From Mucilaginibacter saanensis (GTDB lineage: Bacteria; Bacteroidota; Bacteroidia; Sphingobacteriales; Sphingobacteriaceae): a DNA stretch of 64,000 nucleotides. Each line of letters opens with the position of its first letter. The stretch's first letter is position 1. The DNA is taken from assembly GCF_014200575.1 (NCBI RefSeq), contig NZ_JACHBZ010000006.1, positions 248,001-312,000 of the forward strand, in the 5' to 3' direction. Positions 9,948-18,720 of the stretch are shown piece after piece. The notes beneath the pieces were generated by a model that worked only from the letters and a program-made list of their open reading frames with translations, was not told where the DNA came from and ran no database searches. The translations under genes were made by a program, and so were the position numbers.

Positions 9948-10293
9948 TAATTAAAAAAATATAAATTGTTTAGGCGATTTAAGGTAAATCACGGAAATTA
10001 TTTTTAGTATTTGTTATGGCCGTCATTTTCTGACATAGCCGTCTTTAGTTTCGACCATAAATTTACCTTGCTCTGTAAGTTTTACGGCGCTTTTCAATTG
10101 CTGTTTCTTGATGGGATAGTCTTTTGCAAATTTTTTTCTGGCAACAAAAAGTTGACAGAGTTCGAGTGATTGTAGATTACATAGTTAGAAGCCTCAAGGT
10201 TTTTTGACTTGATGCTTTTAACTTAAAAAGTTAGGTTCGAATTGTTTTTCCGCTTATTTGTATGTGTTGAGGTTATTATTTTTGATTATATTT
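9948..10293. other. Intergenic stretch with a possible gene remnant
   Basis: No intact gene was found. On the minus strand 10023-10185 reads as an open tail of about 53 codons with protein-like composition (...FAKDYPIKKQQLKSAVKLTEQ...GYVRK, stop at 10023-10025) but no start codon and an upstream stop. It may be the 3' end of a lost gene; I do not recognise the family. The rest is AT-rich with weak hairpins. Confidence 0.35.
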
Positions 10294-11196
10294 TTACGCT
10301 AAAAACGAACTTATTGCCGTTATAAAACCTGCTGGGTTTTCTGATTGAATAAAGTGTCCGCATCCTTCCAATTTAACCAACTTCAGGTCTTTAGTCAAAC
10401 CAGGAAGACTTGTTTGCAACAACTGAAAACCACTTCCGGCTATACCCAGGACCGGTATGGAGAGCTTATCATAGGCTTTAAAATCCTGAATGTCTTTAGG
10501 AAAGGCCTGATACCATCCGTTTGATGCCCTGATCGCGTCAATTCCGTTATAGTTAAGGGCATAAACTGCTCTGCTGAAATCATCGATGCTACTTTTTTCA
10601 ACCAATAAATTGTCAAATATCCAGTCAAGCAGGTAACGCATTCGGCCTGCAAGCAATTGCTCCGGAAGTACTTTTACCTGATTGAACGCCAACCACCAGG
10701 GATGCGGATAACCGGGAACCGGCAGCATTGGTAGTTTATACATACTGTCGTCAGGCGGCGGAGTATCTATTAGAATAAGTTTGTTCGTCAGTTCAGGATA
10801 ATCAGCTGCAAAACTAAAAGCCACGCTGGCGCCAATATCGTGACCGGCGATGTTTACTTTTTGAAAACCGAAATATTTTATCAGTGCCGCGATGTCAGCT
10901 GCCATTTGTTTTTTTTCATAGCCGCTTTTCGGCTTTTCTGAACTACCCATACCTCTGAGATCTGGGCAAACAACATGATACCGCTCAGAAAGCCCGGGCA
11001 TAACCTTGTGAAAAGACCACCAGGTTTCTGGCCAGCCAGGGATTAAGATAAGCGGTGCTCCCAAACCGCCTTCTACATAATGTAATTTAATGCCATTCAC
11101 ATCAGCAAAGCCATTTTTAAACTTCGGCAGCATTTGAACAAGTGCTTCATCAGTATAGCGGTCATCTATCTGTTCATTATTTATTTCATTTTTCAT
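10294..11196 (-). CDS. Alpha/beta hydrolase, epoxide hydrolase/dehalogenase type
   Basis: A 300-residue cytoplasmic alpha/beta-hydrolase. The oxyanion-hole region reads IPGWPETWW (about 52-60), the nucleophile elbow is AGHDIGAS with D120 as nucleophile, a cap domain lies around 150-215, and the catalytic His is H281 in EGCGHFIQSENP. An Asp nucleophile with a GWPE motif points to epoxide hydrolases and haloalkane dehalogenases rather than Ser esterases. The usual His of HGWPE is Pro here. It follows the TetR gene by 29 bp on the same strand, which suggests a small stress or xenobiotic-response operon. The substrate is unknown. Confidence 0.88.
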   Translation of the reverse strand: MKNEINNEQIDDRYTDEALVQMLPKFKNGFADVNGIKLHYVEGGLGAPLILIPGWPETWWSFHKVMPGLSERYHVVCPDLRGMGSSEKPKSGYEKKQMAADIAALIKYFGFQKVNIAGHDIGASVAFSFAADYPELTNKLILIDTPPPDDSMYKLPMLPVPGYPHPWWLAFNQVKVLPEQLLAGRMRYLLDWIFDNLLVEKSSIDDFSRAVYALNYNGIDAIRASNGWYQAFPKDIQDFKAYDKLSIPVLGIAGSGFQLLQTSLPGLTKDLKLVKLEGCGHFIQSENPAGFITAISSFLA

Positions 11197-11225
11197 AGAT
11201 GTTTGTTTTATAATTCTTCGAGCTG

Positions 11226-11783
11226 TTATTTGATCCCAATACTATTGCTAAAGGATAGCCATGCAAATTTTTTGATTTCATTGGGGGCCACATCGCCGGA
11301 CCCCAAGGCTGAAATTGCCGTAGTGACCATTCCGTCAAAAAGAAAGAATATCCAATGAGGGGTAAGGTTGCCCTTGATGGCGCCGCTTTTCTGAAGATCA
11401 ATCACCAGTGAGCGCCATTTACTCTTTACATTGTCGGTGATATTTTCTTCTTCTTCCCCGGTAATAAGTTTTGGCTGCTCCCGCTGCTGCAGTTTATTTA
11501 AAAAAGCATATTTATAATTACAGTCAATAGCTGCATATAGCATCAGCTCCAATTGTTTTAAGGGGGCTGATGTAGTGTTATACGCACGATTCATGGAGTC
11601 CTTACAGGTTGAGAACATTTCTTTTTTACAGGAATCCAAAAGATGTTTTCGATCCTTAAAATAGCGATGGAGAGTCCTCCGGGTAACATGCGCTTTTTCG
11701 GCTATCGTTTCCATCGGTGCAGACAGATCATCGTTCAAAACGATGATTGCCGCATCAATTATAGCCCGTTCAGTATTTGACAT
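11226..11783 (-). CDS. TetR/AcrR-family transcriptional regulator
   Basis: A 185-residue regulator with an N-terminal TetR helix-turn-helix (residues about 8-55; TIAEKAHVTRRTLHRYFKDR) and a helical ligand-binding domain ending in a typical dimerisation helix. It is transcribed just ahead of the alpha/beta hydrolase and probably controls that operon and itself. The ATG at 11783 places the HTH at the usual distance from the N-terminus. The ligand is unknown. Confidence 0.9.
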   Translation of the reverse strand: MSNTERAIIDAAIIVLNDDLSAPMETIAEKAHVTRRTLHRYFKDRKHLLDSCKKEMFSTCKDSMNRAYNTTSAPLKQLELMLYAAIDCNYKYAFLNKLQQREQPKLITGEEEENITDNVKSKWRSLVIDLQKSGAIKGNLTPHWIFFLFDGMVTTAISALGSGDVAPNEIKKFAWLSFSNSIGIK

Positions 11784-11937
11784 ATCTCAAAAATAAGTAA
11801 TATATCTCATATTTGTGACATTTGTTGATATTTGTATATTGACGTACTTCAGGAATAGAGAGATACTTTTATCTCTGTTTGGTTGAATTTTTATTTGCCC
11901 ATACTGCGCAAGTATTAATTAAACTTATTCTAAATAA

Positions 11938-11967
11938 TTGCAAAAGCAAGCGGTGTTGTTATATTTG
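11938..11967 (+). promoter_or_regulatory. Predicted Bacteroidota-type promoter of the TonB receptor
   Basis: A TTG at 11938-11940 (-33 region) and TATATTTG at 11960-11967 match the TTTG/TAnnTTTG consensus of the Bacteroidota primary sigma factor with near-normal spacing, and would give a short leader before the ATG at 12001. Prediction from sequence only. Confidence 0.5.
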
Positions 11968-12000
11968 CCGAAACATTGGAATTAATCTAAATAAACATAA

Positions 12001-14448
12001 ATGACGCAAATTTACTTTAAAAAATTTAGCCTTTTACTTTTATGCATGGCGTGTAACCTAGCCTTAACTTACGCGCAAACACCTATCGGCAAAATCTCAG
12101 GGAGTATTAAAACAACCGATGGGAAACCGGCGCCGGGTGTCACCGTAACCCTTGTTTCATTACATAAAACTACTCTGACTAATGAAAACGGTACTTACAT
12201 CCTTCAAAATATTCCAGTTGGAACCTATTCTTTGCAAGTAACGCTCGTGGGTACAGTTGGTGCAAGTAGGGAAGTAGTTGTCAATGCAAGTAAAACCAGC
12301 AAAATAGATTTTAATTTGGCAGAGAGCTCCGCCCAATTAAAAGAGGTAAGTATTACCTCGGGTAAAACATTGAACAACCGCCCGGTATCGCTAAATAAAT
12401 CTGGTATCCGCCCGTTCGATTTGCCGCAAAGTACGGGCGTAGTAAGCAGCACTGTAATAGCAGATCAGCAAATCAATCGACTGGGTGATGCTGTACGGAA
12501 TGTTAGCGGGGTTACATTGACCCAGACCCGTGGCGGAGTAGGCGAAACTTTTACGGCTCGTGGCTATAGCGTCGGCATCACAGGAGGGGCAGGCAGTATT
12601 TTTAAAAATGGAGTATTGGTAAACACTGCCGGTTTTCCAGAAGCGAGTACGCTGGAGTCTGTTGAAGTACTTAAAGGTAGCTCAGCCTTGATGTATGGCA
12701 ATGTTTCTGGTGGACTGATCATCAACATGATAACCAAAAAGCCTCAGTTTGAAACAGGTGGAGAAGTATCTATGCGGTATGGCAGCTATGACTATTATAA
12801 ACCTACTGTAGATGTTTACGGACCGCTATCTAAAGACCTGGCCTTCCGTACCATTGCAACCTATGAAAATGCTGGCAGCTATCGTAATGGGGTAAAAACT
12901 GAGCGTACCTATGTGAATCCTTCCTTATTGTATAATTTAGGCAAAAGCACGACCATCATACTGGAAGGAGATTATTTGAAATCAAACCTAACTCCTGACT
13001 GGGGTATCGGCTCACTGAATAACGGACAGGCCATCCCAACAATGGTACCCCGCTCACAGTTTATCAATACTGCCTGGGCCTATAGTCATATGAACCAGTA
13101 TTCCGGATCCCTGACCGTCAACCATACCATCAACGACAGTTGGAAATTAAATTTCATTTCCTCAGCACAAGGAACAAATATTGATTCCTATCAATCGAGT
13201 CTGCCAAATAGTGTGAGTGCTACCGGCGAATGGAACCGGGGCCTGGCACGCGCGAATACCCATGAAGGTGATTATACTACTCAATTAAACCTGACCGGCA
13301 AATTTAAAACAGGTAGCATAAGTCATCAGATCTTGATAGGCAGCGACGCAGCCAAGGTTGTTAATGTGACTAACGGTTATAGCATCAATGGCCAAAACAT
13401 CAGCAGTTATGTTTATGACAAGATCAATACAATCGACTTGAACAAATACACCCAGCGTACCGATATTCCGACTGCGGTTGATACCAACCGTACTACAGCA
13501 CCAGTCTATCGGTTTGGCGCGTATGTACAGGATCTGGTCAGTTTAACGGATAAATTCAAAGTATTGGCTGGTGTACGCTGGTCATGGCAGCAAACCAATC
13601 AAACAAATATTGATTATTTGCAAAAAGGCATCAATGGCTTAGGAGTTGCGGCCACACGATATGATCGTGCTTATTCGCCCAAAGCTTCGCTGATCTACCA
13701 GCCGGTAACAACAACATCTATTTATGCCAGCTACAGTAACAATTTTATCGTGAACACGGGTACTGATGTCAGCACCGGTCAGGGTTTAAAGCCATCTACG
13801 TTGAATCAGTATGAGGCAGGGGTAAAAAATGAATTCTTTAACGGAAAATTATCAGCCAATTTTAGTATTTATCGCATTATTAATAATAACCTGGCTGTGG
13901 TAGCACCTTTTAAAGCTGATGGTGTAACCGTTAACAGTGATAACACCATAAAAACATTTAGCGGACAAACCACCAGCGACGGTGTGGAAGTTGACGTTAC
14001 GGGTAACCTTAGCAAATACTTTTACTTTATTGCCGGTTACGCATATAATAATGCCAGATATACCAAAACATCTGGTTTGAAGGGTTCTAATATTGAGGGT
14101 GAGCCACTGGTGATCAATCCTAAGCATACCGCAAATGCCAGCATTTTTTATACATTTAGTAATTCATCACTTAAAGGGTTTAAGGTTGGAGCTTCAGCTT
14201 TCTACACAGGATCTCGTTTAGCGGGCTACAATAACGTAGTTGGCCAAACTCAGGCATACAGTCGTTTATTGCCAGTAGGAGGGTATGCAACGCTGGACCT
14301 TTCGGCAGGTTACACGTATAAAAAAATATCATTACTGGCACAGGTATCCAATATTACCAATACACTTAATTATCTGATCCATGATAATTACAGTATCACG
14401 CCGATTGCGCCATGTCAGTTTCTGACAACGCTGGCCTATAAGTTTTAA
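12001..14448 (+). CDS. TonB-dependent siderophore-type receptor
   Basis: An 815-residue outer-membrane receptor. A signal peptide (to about residue 25, ...LTYAQ) is followed by a carboxypeptidase-regulatory-like beta domain (about 30-110), a plug domain (about 135-245; GVSGVTLTQT-type region and GGLIINMITKKP), and a 22-strand barrel ending in the terminal aromatic strand LTTLAYKF. The plug pattern (NVSGVTLTQTRGGVGETFTARGY) is that of FhuA/FhuE-like siderophore receptors rather than SusC. It has no STN domain, so no surface signalling is expected. It stands alone with its own promoter and a strong terminator. Confidence 0.92.
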   Translation: MTQIYFKKFSLLLLCMACNLALTYAQTPIGKISGSIKTTDGKPAPGVTVTLVSLHKTTLTNENGTYILQNIPVGTYSLQVTLVGTVGASREVVVNASKTSKIDFNLAESSAQLKEVSITSGKTLNNRPVSLNKSGIRPFDLPQSTGVVSSTVIADQQINRLGDAVRNVSGVTLTQTRGGVGETFTARGYSVGITGGAGSIFKNGVLVNTAGFPEASTLESVEVLKGSSALMYGNVSGGLIINMITKKPQFETGGEVSMRYGSYDYYKPTVDVYGPLSKDLAFRTIATYENAGSYRNGVKTERTYVNPSLLYNLGKSTTIILEGDYLKSNLTPDWGIGSLNNGQAIPTMVPRSQFINTAWAYSHMNQYSGSLTVNHTINDSWKLNFISSAQGTNIDSYQSSLPNSVSATGEWNRGLARANTHEGDYTTQLNLTGKFKTGSISHQILIGSDAAKVVNVTNGYSINGQNISSYVYDKINTIDLNKYTQRTDIPTAVDTNRTTAPVYRFGAYVQDLVSLTDKFKVLAGVRWSWQQTNQTNIDYLQKGINGLGVAATRYDRAYSPKASLIYQPVTTTSIYASYSNNFIVNTGTDVSTGQGLKPSTLNQYEAGVKNEFFNGKLSANFSIYRIINNNLAVVAPFKADGVTVNSDNTIKTFSGQTTSDGVEVDVTGNLSKYFYFIAGYAYNNARYTKTSGLKGSNIEGEPLVINPKHTANASIFYTFSNSSLKGFKVGASAFYTGSRLAGYNNVVGQTQAYSRLLPVGGYATLDLSAGYTYKKISLLAQVSNITNTLNYLIHDNYSITPIAPCQFLTTLAYKF

Positions 14449-14466
14449 ATTGATCCTGATTAATTT

Positions 14467-14498
14467 AAGCCCTGTTCTTGCGTAAGAACGGGGCTTTT
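14467..14498 (+). terminator. Rho-independent terminator of the TonB receptor
   Basis: Nineteen bases after the receptor stop, AAGCCC-T-GTTCTT pairs with AAGAAC-G-GGGCTT around a GCGT loop and is followed by a T run. Classic intrinsic terminator. Confidence 0.85.
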
Positions 14499-14911
14499 AC
14501 TTTCCGCCCAATTGCTTTTGATTTCTGTTTATTGTTATTGTTTATTTTCTGATCAAATGTACCTGTGCGTTGTGAAGCCATAGAGGTATGCGTTCTGTCG
14601 CCATTGCTTCCACCTTTGTTAATACTGTCTATCCTTTAACTATACGGACCGGCGGGTGCGGAATAGTTTTACGTCGTCTGTCAGTATTGTCAGGATATTT
14701 ATATAGTGCAGTGAAGAATCGTGTTTTAGACCTGATTGTGCATGAAAAAATCGTAAAAAACATGAAGATTCTTTGCAGGATTTTCTTTCCAATGGGGAGT
14801 GTTCAACAGATTATGCCTTTAGAGAGAAGGAGCTCTGAATATTAATGGAGAAAGAAATAGCATTTAACCTGCTTTTAATAGCTTGGGCTATTGTTCAAGT
14901 AAATCGGTGTT
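14499..14911. other. Intergenic stretch, no supported gene
   Basis: Between the receptor terminator and the convergent AraC gene no coding signal was found. An 85-codon open frame at 14588-14845 lacks a ribosome site and any recognisable domain. A weak hairpin (AATAGC/GCTATT, 14877-14892) could end the AraC transcript. Confidence 0.5.
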
Positions 14912-15808
14912 TCAATTCAAATTCCGGTATTCATTCGGCGTAAAGCCCACCCGCTGTTTAAACAGCCTGCTGAAATGCTGCGGATACTTAAAGCCAAGTT
15001 CATAAGCGATCTCATTAACCGTTTTATCAGGTTCGAACATTTTTTCCTTGGCAACATCCATTATTTTCATTTGAATAAACTCCAGTGCGGTTTTACCAGT
15101 TTCTTTTTTGATCACGTCGCCAAAATAATTAGTTGATAAGTTTAGCTTATCGGCACAGTAAGCTACGTTGGGCAAGCCGTCATTTTGCGGTTTGTCTGAA
15201 GCAAAATAATCATTAAGCAGCGCTTCAAATTTTTCTACAAAGCCCCTGTGAACGTTGTCCCGCGTGATAAATTGACGGTCGTAGAAACGTATACAGTAAT
15301 CCAGGAAAAGTTCAATATTGGCCGCGACCAATTTTTTGCTATGCTTGTCGATACTGTGCTTTAGTTCAAAAGTGATCTTTGAAAAACAATCCAAAACGAT
15401 CTGTTTTTCCTGTTCAGATATATGCAAAGCTTCGCGAACTTCATAGGAAAAGAAGTTGTAATCACCCATGTGGCGTCCAAGGTTTGATCCGTGGATCAGA
15501 TCCTGGTGAAAAACAAGTGCTAAACCTTGTGGCTGGTAATACTGCTCCGGGATGTTTTCGCCAATCACCTGGCCCGGTGCCAGAAATATAAGCGTTCCTT
15601 CCTGGTAATCATAGTTATTGAGCCCATACCTCAGATCGCCACACACCAGCTGTTTAAGGAATACGGTGTAGAAGTTATAACTCATGCGCCTCGACTGCCT
15701 CGGGTCAGCATTAGACAGATCCACAATGCTGACCAACGGATGCAGCGTTTCCTGTTTATTGAAAGAATTATACTCGCTGATGTTGTTGAAAGTCAGGATA
15801 TTTTCCAT
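14912..15808 (-). CDS. AraC-family transcriptional regulator
   Basis: About 298 residues: an N-terminal cupin-like effector domain and a C-terminal AraC double helix-turn-helix (last about 100 residues; KTVNEIAYELGFKYPQHFSRLFKQ, ending in FTPNEYRNLN). The frame is open to a TTG at 15862, but the ATG at 15808 is preferred because family members begin near this point. It is transcribed divergently from the SDR gene at 15968, the usual layout of an AraC activator and its target. Similar sequences before the SDR and before the 2Fe-2S gene (15881-15932 and 16774-16825) are candidate binding regions. Confidence 0.9.
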   Translation of the reverse strand: MENILTFNNISEYNSFNKQETLHPLVSIVDLSNADPRQSRRMSYNFYTVFLKQLVCGDLRYGLNNYDYQEGTLIFLAPGQVIGENIPEQYYQPQGLALVFHQDLIHGSNLGRHMGDYNFFSYEVREALHISEQEKQIVLDCFSKITFELKHSIDKHSKKLVAANIELFLDYCIRFYDRQFITRDNVHRGFVEKFEALLNDYFASDKPQNDGLPNVAYCADKLNLSTNYFGDVIKKETGKTALEFIQMKIMDVAKEKMFEPDKTVNEIAYELGFKYPQHFSRLFKQRVGFTPNEYRNLN

Positions 15809-15880
15809 TGAATTTACTTTTCTGCTTATCAAATTTACTTCATCGGTTTGATAATTCACCAATAGTAGGCTTTCAATCAG

Positions 15881-15932
15881 TGAATTTGGTAGAGATTACC
15901 GTGGTATGTATACCTCTGAAGGCAAAATCATT
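15881..15932 (+). promoter_or_regulatory. Shared upstream element, copy 1 (before the SDR gene)
   Basis: This stretch matches 16774-16825: both contain ATTTGGTAGA, then ACCGTGG, then a TATA-like box and TGAAnGCAAA at nearly the same spacing, and both are preceded by CAATCAG. It lies in the AraC-SDR divergent region and is probably a promoter with an AraC-type operator. The role is inferred. Confidence 0.45.
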
Positions 15933-15967
15933 AAGAACTTTGCCCTCACAAAATATGTTAAAGTAAA

Positions 15968-16711
15968 ATGGACAATATAAAAGAAAAAGTAGTAGTAATC
16001 ACAGGTGCCAGCAGTGGCCTTGGTGAAGCGGTTGCACGCATGCTAGCGGCCAAAGGAGCTATTGTAGTTTTAGGCGCAAGAAGAACGGATCGCATTACAG
16101 CGCTTGCTAAGGAGATTGTACAAAACGGCAGAAAGGCTACGGCGCTAACCACCGATGTTACCGATCCGGACAACGTTAAAAATCAGGTTGAAGGTGCAGT
16201 TGATGCTTATGGACGGATAGATGTAATTATCAATAATGCGGGGCTGATGCCGCATTCTCCACTGGAGCGCCTTAAGCTGGACGATTGGAATAAAATGATA
16301 GATGTCAATCTTCGTGGCGTATTACATGGTATTGCGGCCGTACTGCCGCATATGACGAAGCAAAAATCAGGTCAGATCATCAACGTATCTTCTGTTGCAG
16401 GCCACAAGGTGAATCCGGGTGGCGCCGTTTACTCTGCAACCAAGACCGCTGTTCGGGTGATTTCTGAAGGGTTGCGCCAGGAAGTAAAACCATATAACAT
16501 CCGTACAACGATCATTTCTCCGGGCGCTGTAGATACAGAACTGCCGGCCAGTGCTACAGAACAGGATGTTGCAACGGGTTTGAAAAAATTTTACGAAGAC
16601 TATGCTATTCCGGCAGATTCATTTGCCCGAACCGTGTTATTTGCCATGAGCCAGCCAGAGGAGGTGGATATCAATGAGATTCTGTTCAGGCCGACTAAAC
16701 AAGTAGGGTAA
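15968..16711 (+). CDS. SDR-family oxidoreductase
   Basis: A 247-residue classical short-chain dehydrogenase/reductase. The cofactor loop is TGASSGLG (12-19), NNAG is at 89-92, the catalytic Ser lies in NVSSVAG (139-145) and the active-site pair is Y155-x3-K159 in YSATK. An Arg-rich segment after strand 2 (GARRTDR) suggests NADP preference. It acts in the cytoplasm on an unknown alcohol or ketone. It sits between its probable AraC activator and the molybdopterin oxidoreductase operon. Residues 67-78 ([12 protein letters not shown]) are encoded by an exact DNA repeat of part of the molybdopterin gene 4.4 kb downstream, which is odd for unrelated proteins. Confidence 0.93.
   Translation: MDNIKEKVVVITGASSGLGEAVARMLAAKGAIVVLGARRTDRITALAKEIVQNGRKATALTTDVTDPDNVKNQVEGAVDAYGRIDVIINNAGLMPHSPLERLKLDDWNKMIDVNLRGVLHGIAAVLPHMTKQKSGQIINVSSVAGHKVNPGGAVYSATKTAVRVISEGLRQEVKPYNIRTTIISPGAVDTELPASATEQDVATGLKKFYEDYAIPADSFARTVLFAMSQPEEVDINEILFRPTKQVG
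16164..16197 (+). repeat. 34-bp exact direct repeat, copy 1 (inside the SDR gene)
   Basis: These 34 bases are identical to 20579-20612 inside the molybdopterin gene, in the same codon phase; the match continues with one mismatch for three more bases. A second shared 14-mer with one mismatch (AAGGYTACGGCGCT) lies upstream of both copies (16133-16146 and 20542-20555). Confidence 0.9.
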
Positions 16712-16773
16712 TCAATGTATTGCCAGTTTTTGCACAGCAAAACGGCTTTTGAACTGAAGCAATCAGCAGAATC

Positions 16774-16825
16774 GGTGGATTTGGTAGATAAAACCGTGGA
16801 TTATATCCTATGAATGCAAATTATC
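16774..16825 (+). promoter_or_regulatory. Shared upstream element, copy 2 (before the 2Fe-2S subunit gene)
   Basis: Second copy of the element at 15881-15932, ending about 50 bp before the ATG at 16873. It implies that the SDR and the oxidoreductase operon answer to the same regulator, most simply the neighbouring AraC protein. Confidence 0.45.
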
Positions 16826-16872
16826 TTTTTCAAATTGGAGAGCCTTAAATAGCAAACAAATCATCATCGCCT

Positions 16873-17343
16873 ATGATCAGTTTAAATGTTAACCGAAAAA
16901 TATACCAGGTAGATGCAGATCCCAATATGCCCTTACTCTGGGTGATCAGGGATATCATCGGTCTGACTGGAACTAAATTTGGCTGTGGGGTGGCACAGTG
17001 CGGCGCATGTGTGGTTCATCTCAACGGGGAAGCAGTTCGGTCATGCGTGACCAAAGTTAGCCGCGCCGAGGGGCAGCAGGTGACGACAATCGAAGGGTTA
17101 TCTGCTGATAATAACCATCCGGCACAAGTGGCCTGGAATGAAGAAAACGTGCCGCAATGCGGCTATTGCCATTCCGGGCAGATCATGTCGGCGGCAGTAT
17201 TGCTTCGCGAGAACCCGGATCCATCTGATGAAGATATCGATGCTGCCATGGCCGGTAATATTTGTCGCTGTGGCACTTACCAGCGTATTCGTAAAGCTAT
17301 CCACCTGGCGTCGGAGATACAGAAAAAAGGAGGCGCAAAATGA
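16873..17343 (+). CDS. 2Fe-2S subunit of a molybdopterin oxidoreductase (isoquinoline 1-oxidoreductase alpha type)
   Basis: A 156-residue electron-transfer subunit. It has two [2Fe-2S] domains: the plant-type cluster ligands C38, C43, C46 and C58 ([11 protein letters not shown]...RSC) and the helical CxxC...CxC set C96, C99, C131 and C133 (CGYCHSG...ICRCG). Spacing and length are those of the small subunit of aldehyde/isoquinoline oxidoreductases of the xanthine dehydrogenase family. It overlaps the cytochrome gene by 4 bp and begins the operon whose catalytic subunit is at 18721. No signal peptide is present; it may travel with the Tat-exported large subunit. Confidence 0.95.
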   Translation: MISLNVNRKIYQVDADPNMPLLWVIRDIIGLTGTKFGCGVAQCGACVVHLNGEAVRSCVTKVSRAEGQQVTTIEGLSADNNHPAQVAWNEENVPQCGYCHSGQIMSAAVLLRENPDPSDEDIDAAMAGNICRCGTYQRIRKAIHLASEIQKKGGAK

Positions 17344-17972
17344 AAATGCACTATCTTTTTCCGTTTAAAGCATTTGTTATTATCGGTTTCATATCCTCTA
17401 TGATCTGCATCATGGCTTTTGCAATGCATGATAGCGATAATAGGATAATGGATTCCAAAACGGTAATGCTGGTTATCAAAAAAGACAGCATTACATCCGT
17501 TAAAGCTTTCAAACAGGTTTATACCGTGCTAATGAGTGCTCGCTGTATGAATTGCCATCCTTCCGGCAATATTCCGCTTCAGGGCGATGACAATCATTTA
17601 CATACCATGTCCCCACGCCGTGGTTTGGATGGTAAAGGTGTTTATGCAATGAAATGTGCCAACTGTCACCAGCCCACAAATACCCCCGGTTTACATACCC
17701 CGCCCGGTAACCCGGACTGGCATTTACCACCTGCAGATATGCGGATGGTTTTCCAGGGCCGGACACCGCGCCAATTGGCTAAGCAGTTGATCGATCCTAA
17801 ACAAAACGGGCATAAGGATATACAAAAGCTGATCGCCCATGCCGATGACGGTTTAGTACTTACCGGCTGGAACCCGGGTGAAGGACGAACCCTGCCACCT
17901 ATGAGCCACGCCGCATTCAAGAAAGCCTGGATCACCTGGCTGACCACCGGTGCCTACGCTCCGAAAAAATGA
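17340..17972 (+). CDS. Membrane-anchored cytochrome c with two haem motifs
   Basis: A 210-residue protein with an N-terminal hydrophobic anchor or signal (residues about 8-28) and two c-type haem motifs, CMNCH (69-73) and CANCH (106-110). It is not a typical small soluble cytochrome c fold; similar proteins accompany isoquinoline-type oxidoreductases. By position between the 2Fe-2S and molybdopterin subunits it is the likely periplasmic electron acceptor that passes electrons to the respiratory chain. Its start overlaps the upstream stop by 4 bp, so it is translationally coupled. Confidence 0.85.
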   Translation: MKMHYLFPFKAFVIIGFISSMICIMAFAMHDSDNRIMDSKTVMLVIKKDSITSVKAFKQVYTVLMSARCMNCHPSGNIPLQGDDNHLHTMSPRRGLDGKGVYAMKCANCHQPTNTPGLHTPPGNPDWHLPPADMRMVFQGRTPRQLAKQLIDPKQNGHKDIQKLIAHADDGLVLTGWNPGEGRTLPPMSHAAFKKAWITWLTTGAYAPKK

Positions 17973-17998
17973 TCTGTCGATAAACAAATACCATCCTG

Positions 17999-18703
17999 AT
18001 GAAAAAAATTACGCTTATAATTTTAATGCTGATGACTTTATTGAATGCCGAAGCTCAAAACAATAAAACCTTGAATAAAAGACAACAAAGCATTGTTTGT
18101 ATTGCAGCGCTTACAGCCAAAGGTAAATTGCCGGAATTAAAATCAGCCTTACACGAAGGACTGGATGCTGGGATGACGGTGAATGAGATCAAAGAAATGA
18201 TGATCCACTTATATGCTTATTGCGGTTTCCCGCGAAGTTTGAATGGGATCAATACTTTCATTACCGTTATGGATGAAAGAAAGGCAAAAGGCATTAAAGA
18301 CCCCGAAGGCATGGATCCCACATCTGTTGTAAGTAGTAATAAATATGCTTTAGGAAAAAACACGCTCGATCAGCTTACCGGCCGGGTGGCGAGCGGCCCA
18401 CCGAAAGGTTACGCCGCGTTTGTGCCTGCTATCGATACGATGTTAAAGGAACATCTGTTTGCCGATATTTTTGGACGTGGCGTGCTTACCAGTCAGGAAA
18501 GGGAACTAACAACGGTATCCGCGCTTGTGAGCCTTGGTGGTGTTGAGTCCCAGTTATCCGGGCATTTGGGTATTGCCATGCACACCGGTTTATCCAGGGA
18601 GCAGCTTCAGGAAATGTTTACCATTCAGGAAATCAAAATAGGCAAATCAGAGGCAGATGCCGGAAGAGCGGTTTTAACAAGGATCGGCACAGGCCAGCAA
18701 TAA
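17999..18703 (+). CDS. Exported carboxymuconolactone-decarboxylase-like protein
   Basis: A 234-residue protein with a signal peptide (MKKITLIILMLMTLLNAEAQ) and two tandem CMD/AhpD-like helical repeats (about 25-110, EIKEMMIHLYAYCGFPRSLNG; and about 130-225, ELTTVSALVSLGGVESQLSGH). The AhpD CxxC is absent, so thiol peroxidase activity is unlikely; the domain could act on a small lactone or acid. It lies inside the oxidoreductase operon, 26 bp after the cytochrome and 17 bp before the catalytic subunit, so a role in the same periplasmic oxidation is likely. The substrate is unknown. Confidence 0.85.
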   Translation: MKKITLIILMLMTLLNAEAQNNKTLNKRQQSIVCIAALTAKGKLPELKSALHEGLDAGMTVNEIKEMMIHLYAYCGFPRSLNGINTFITVMDERKAKGIKDPEGMDPTSVVSSNKYALGKNTLDQLTGRVASGPPKGYAAFVPAIDTMLKEHLFADIFGRGVLTSQERELTTVSALVSLGGVESQLSGHLGIAMHTGLSREQLQEMFTIQEIKIGKSEADAGRAVLTRIGTGQQ

Positions 18704-18720
18704 CCTAAATTAGCAAAACC

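Noticed and set aside
14588..14845. 85-codon plus-strand frame after the TonB receptor
   Set aside because: No ribosome site, no domain, irregular composition, and located between a terminator and a convergent gene.
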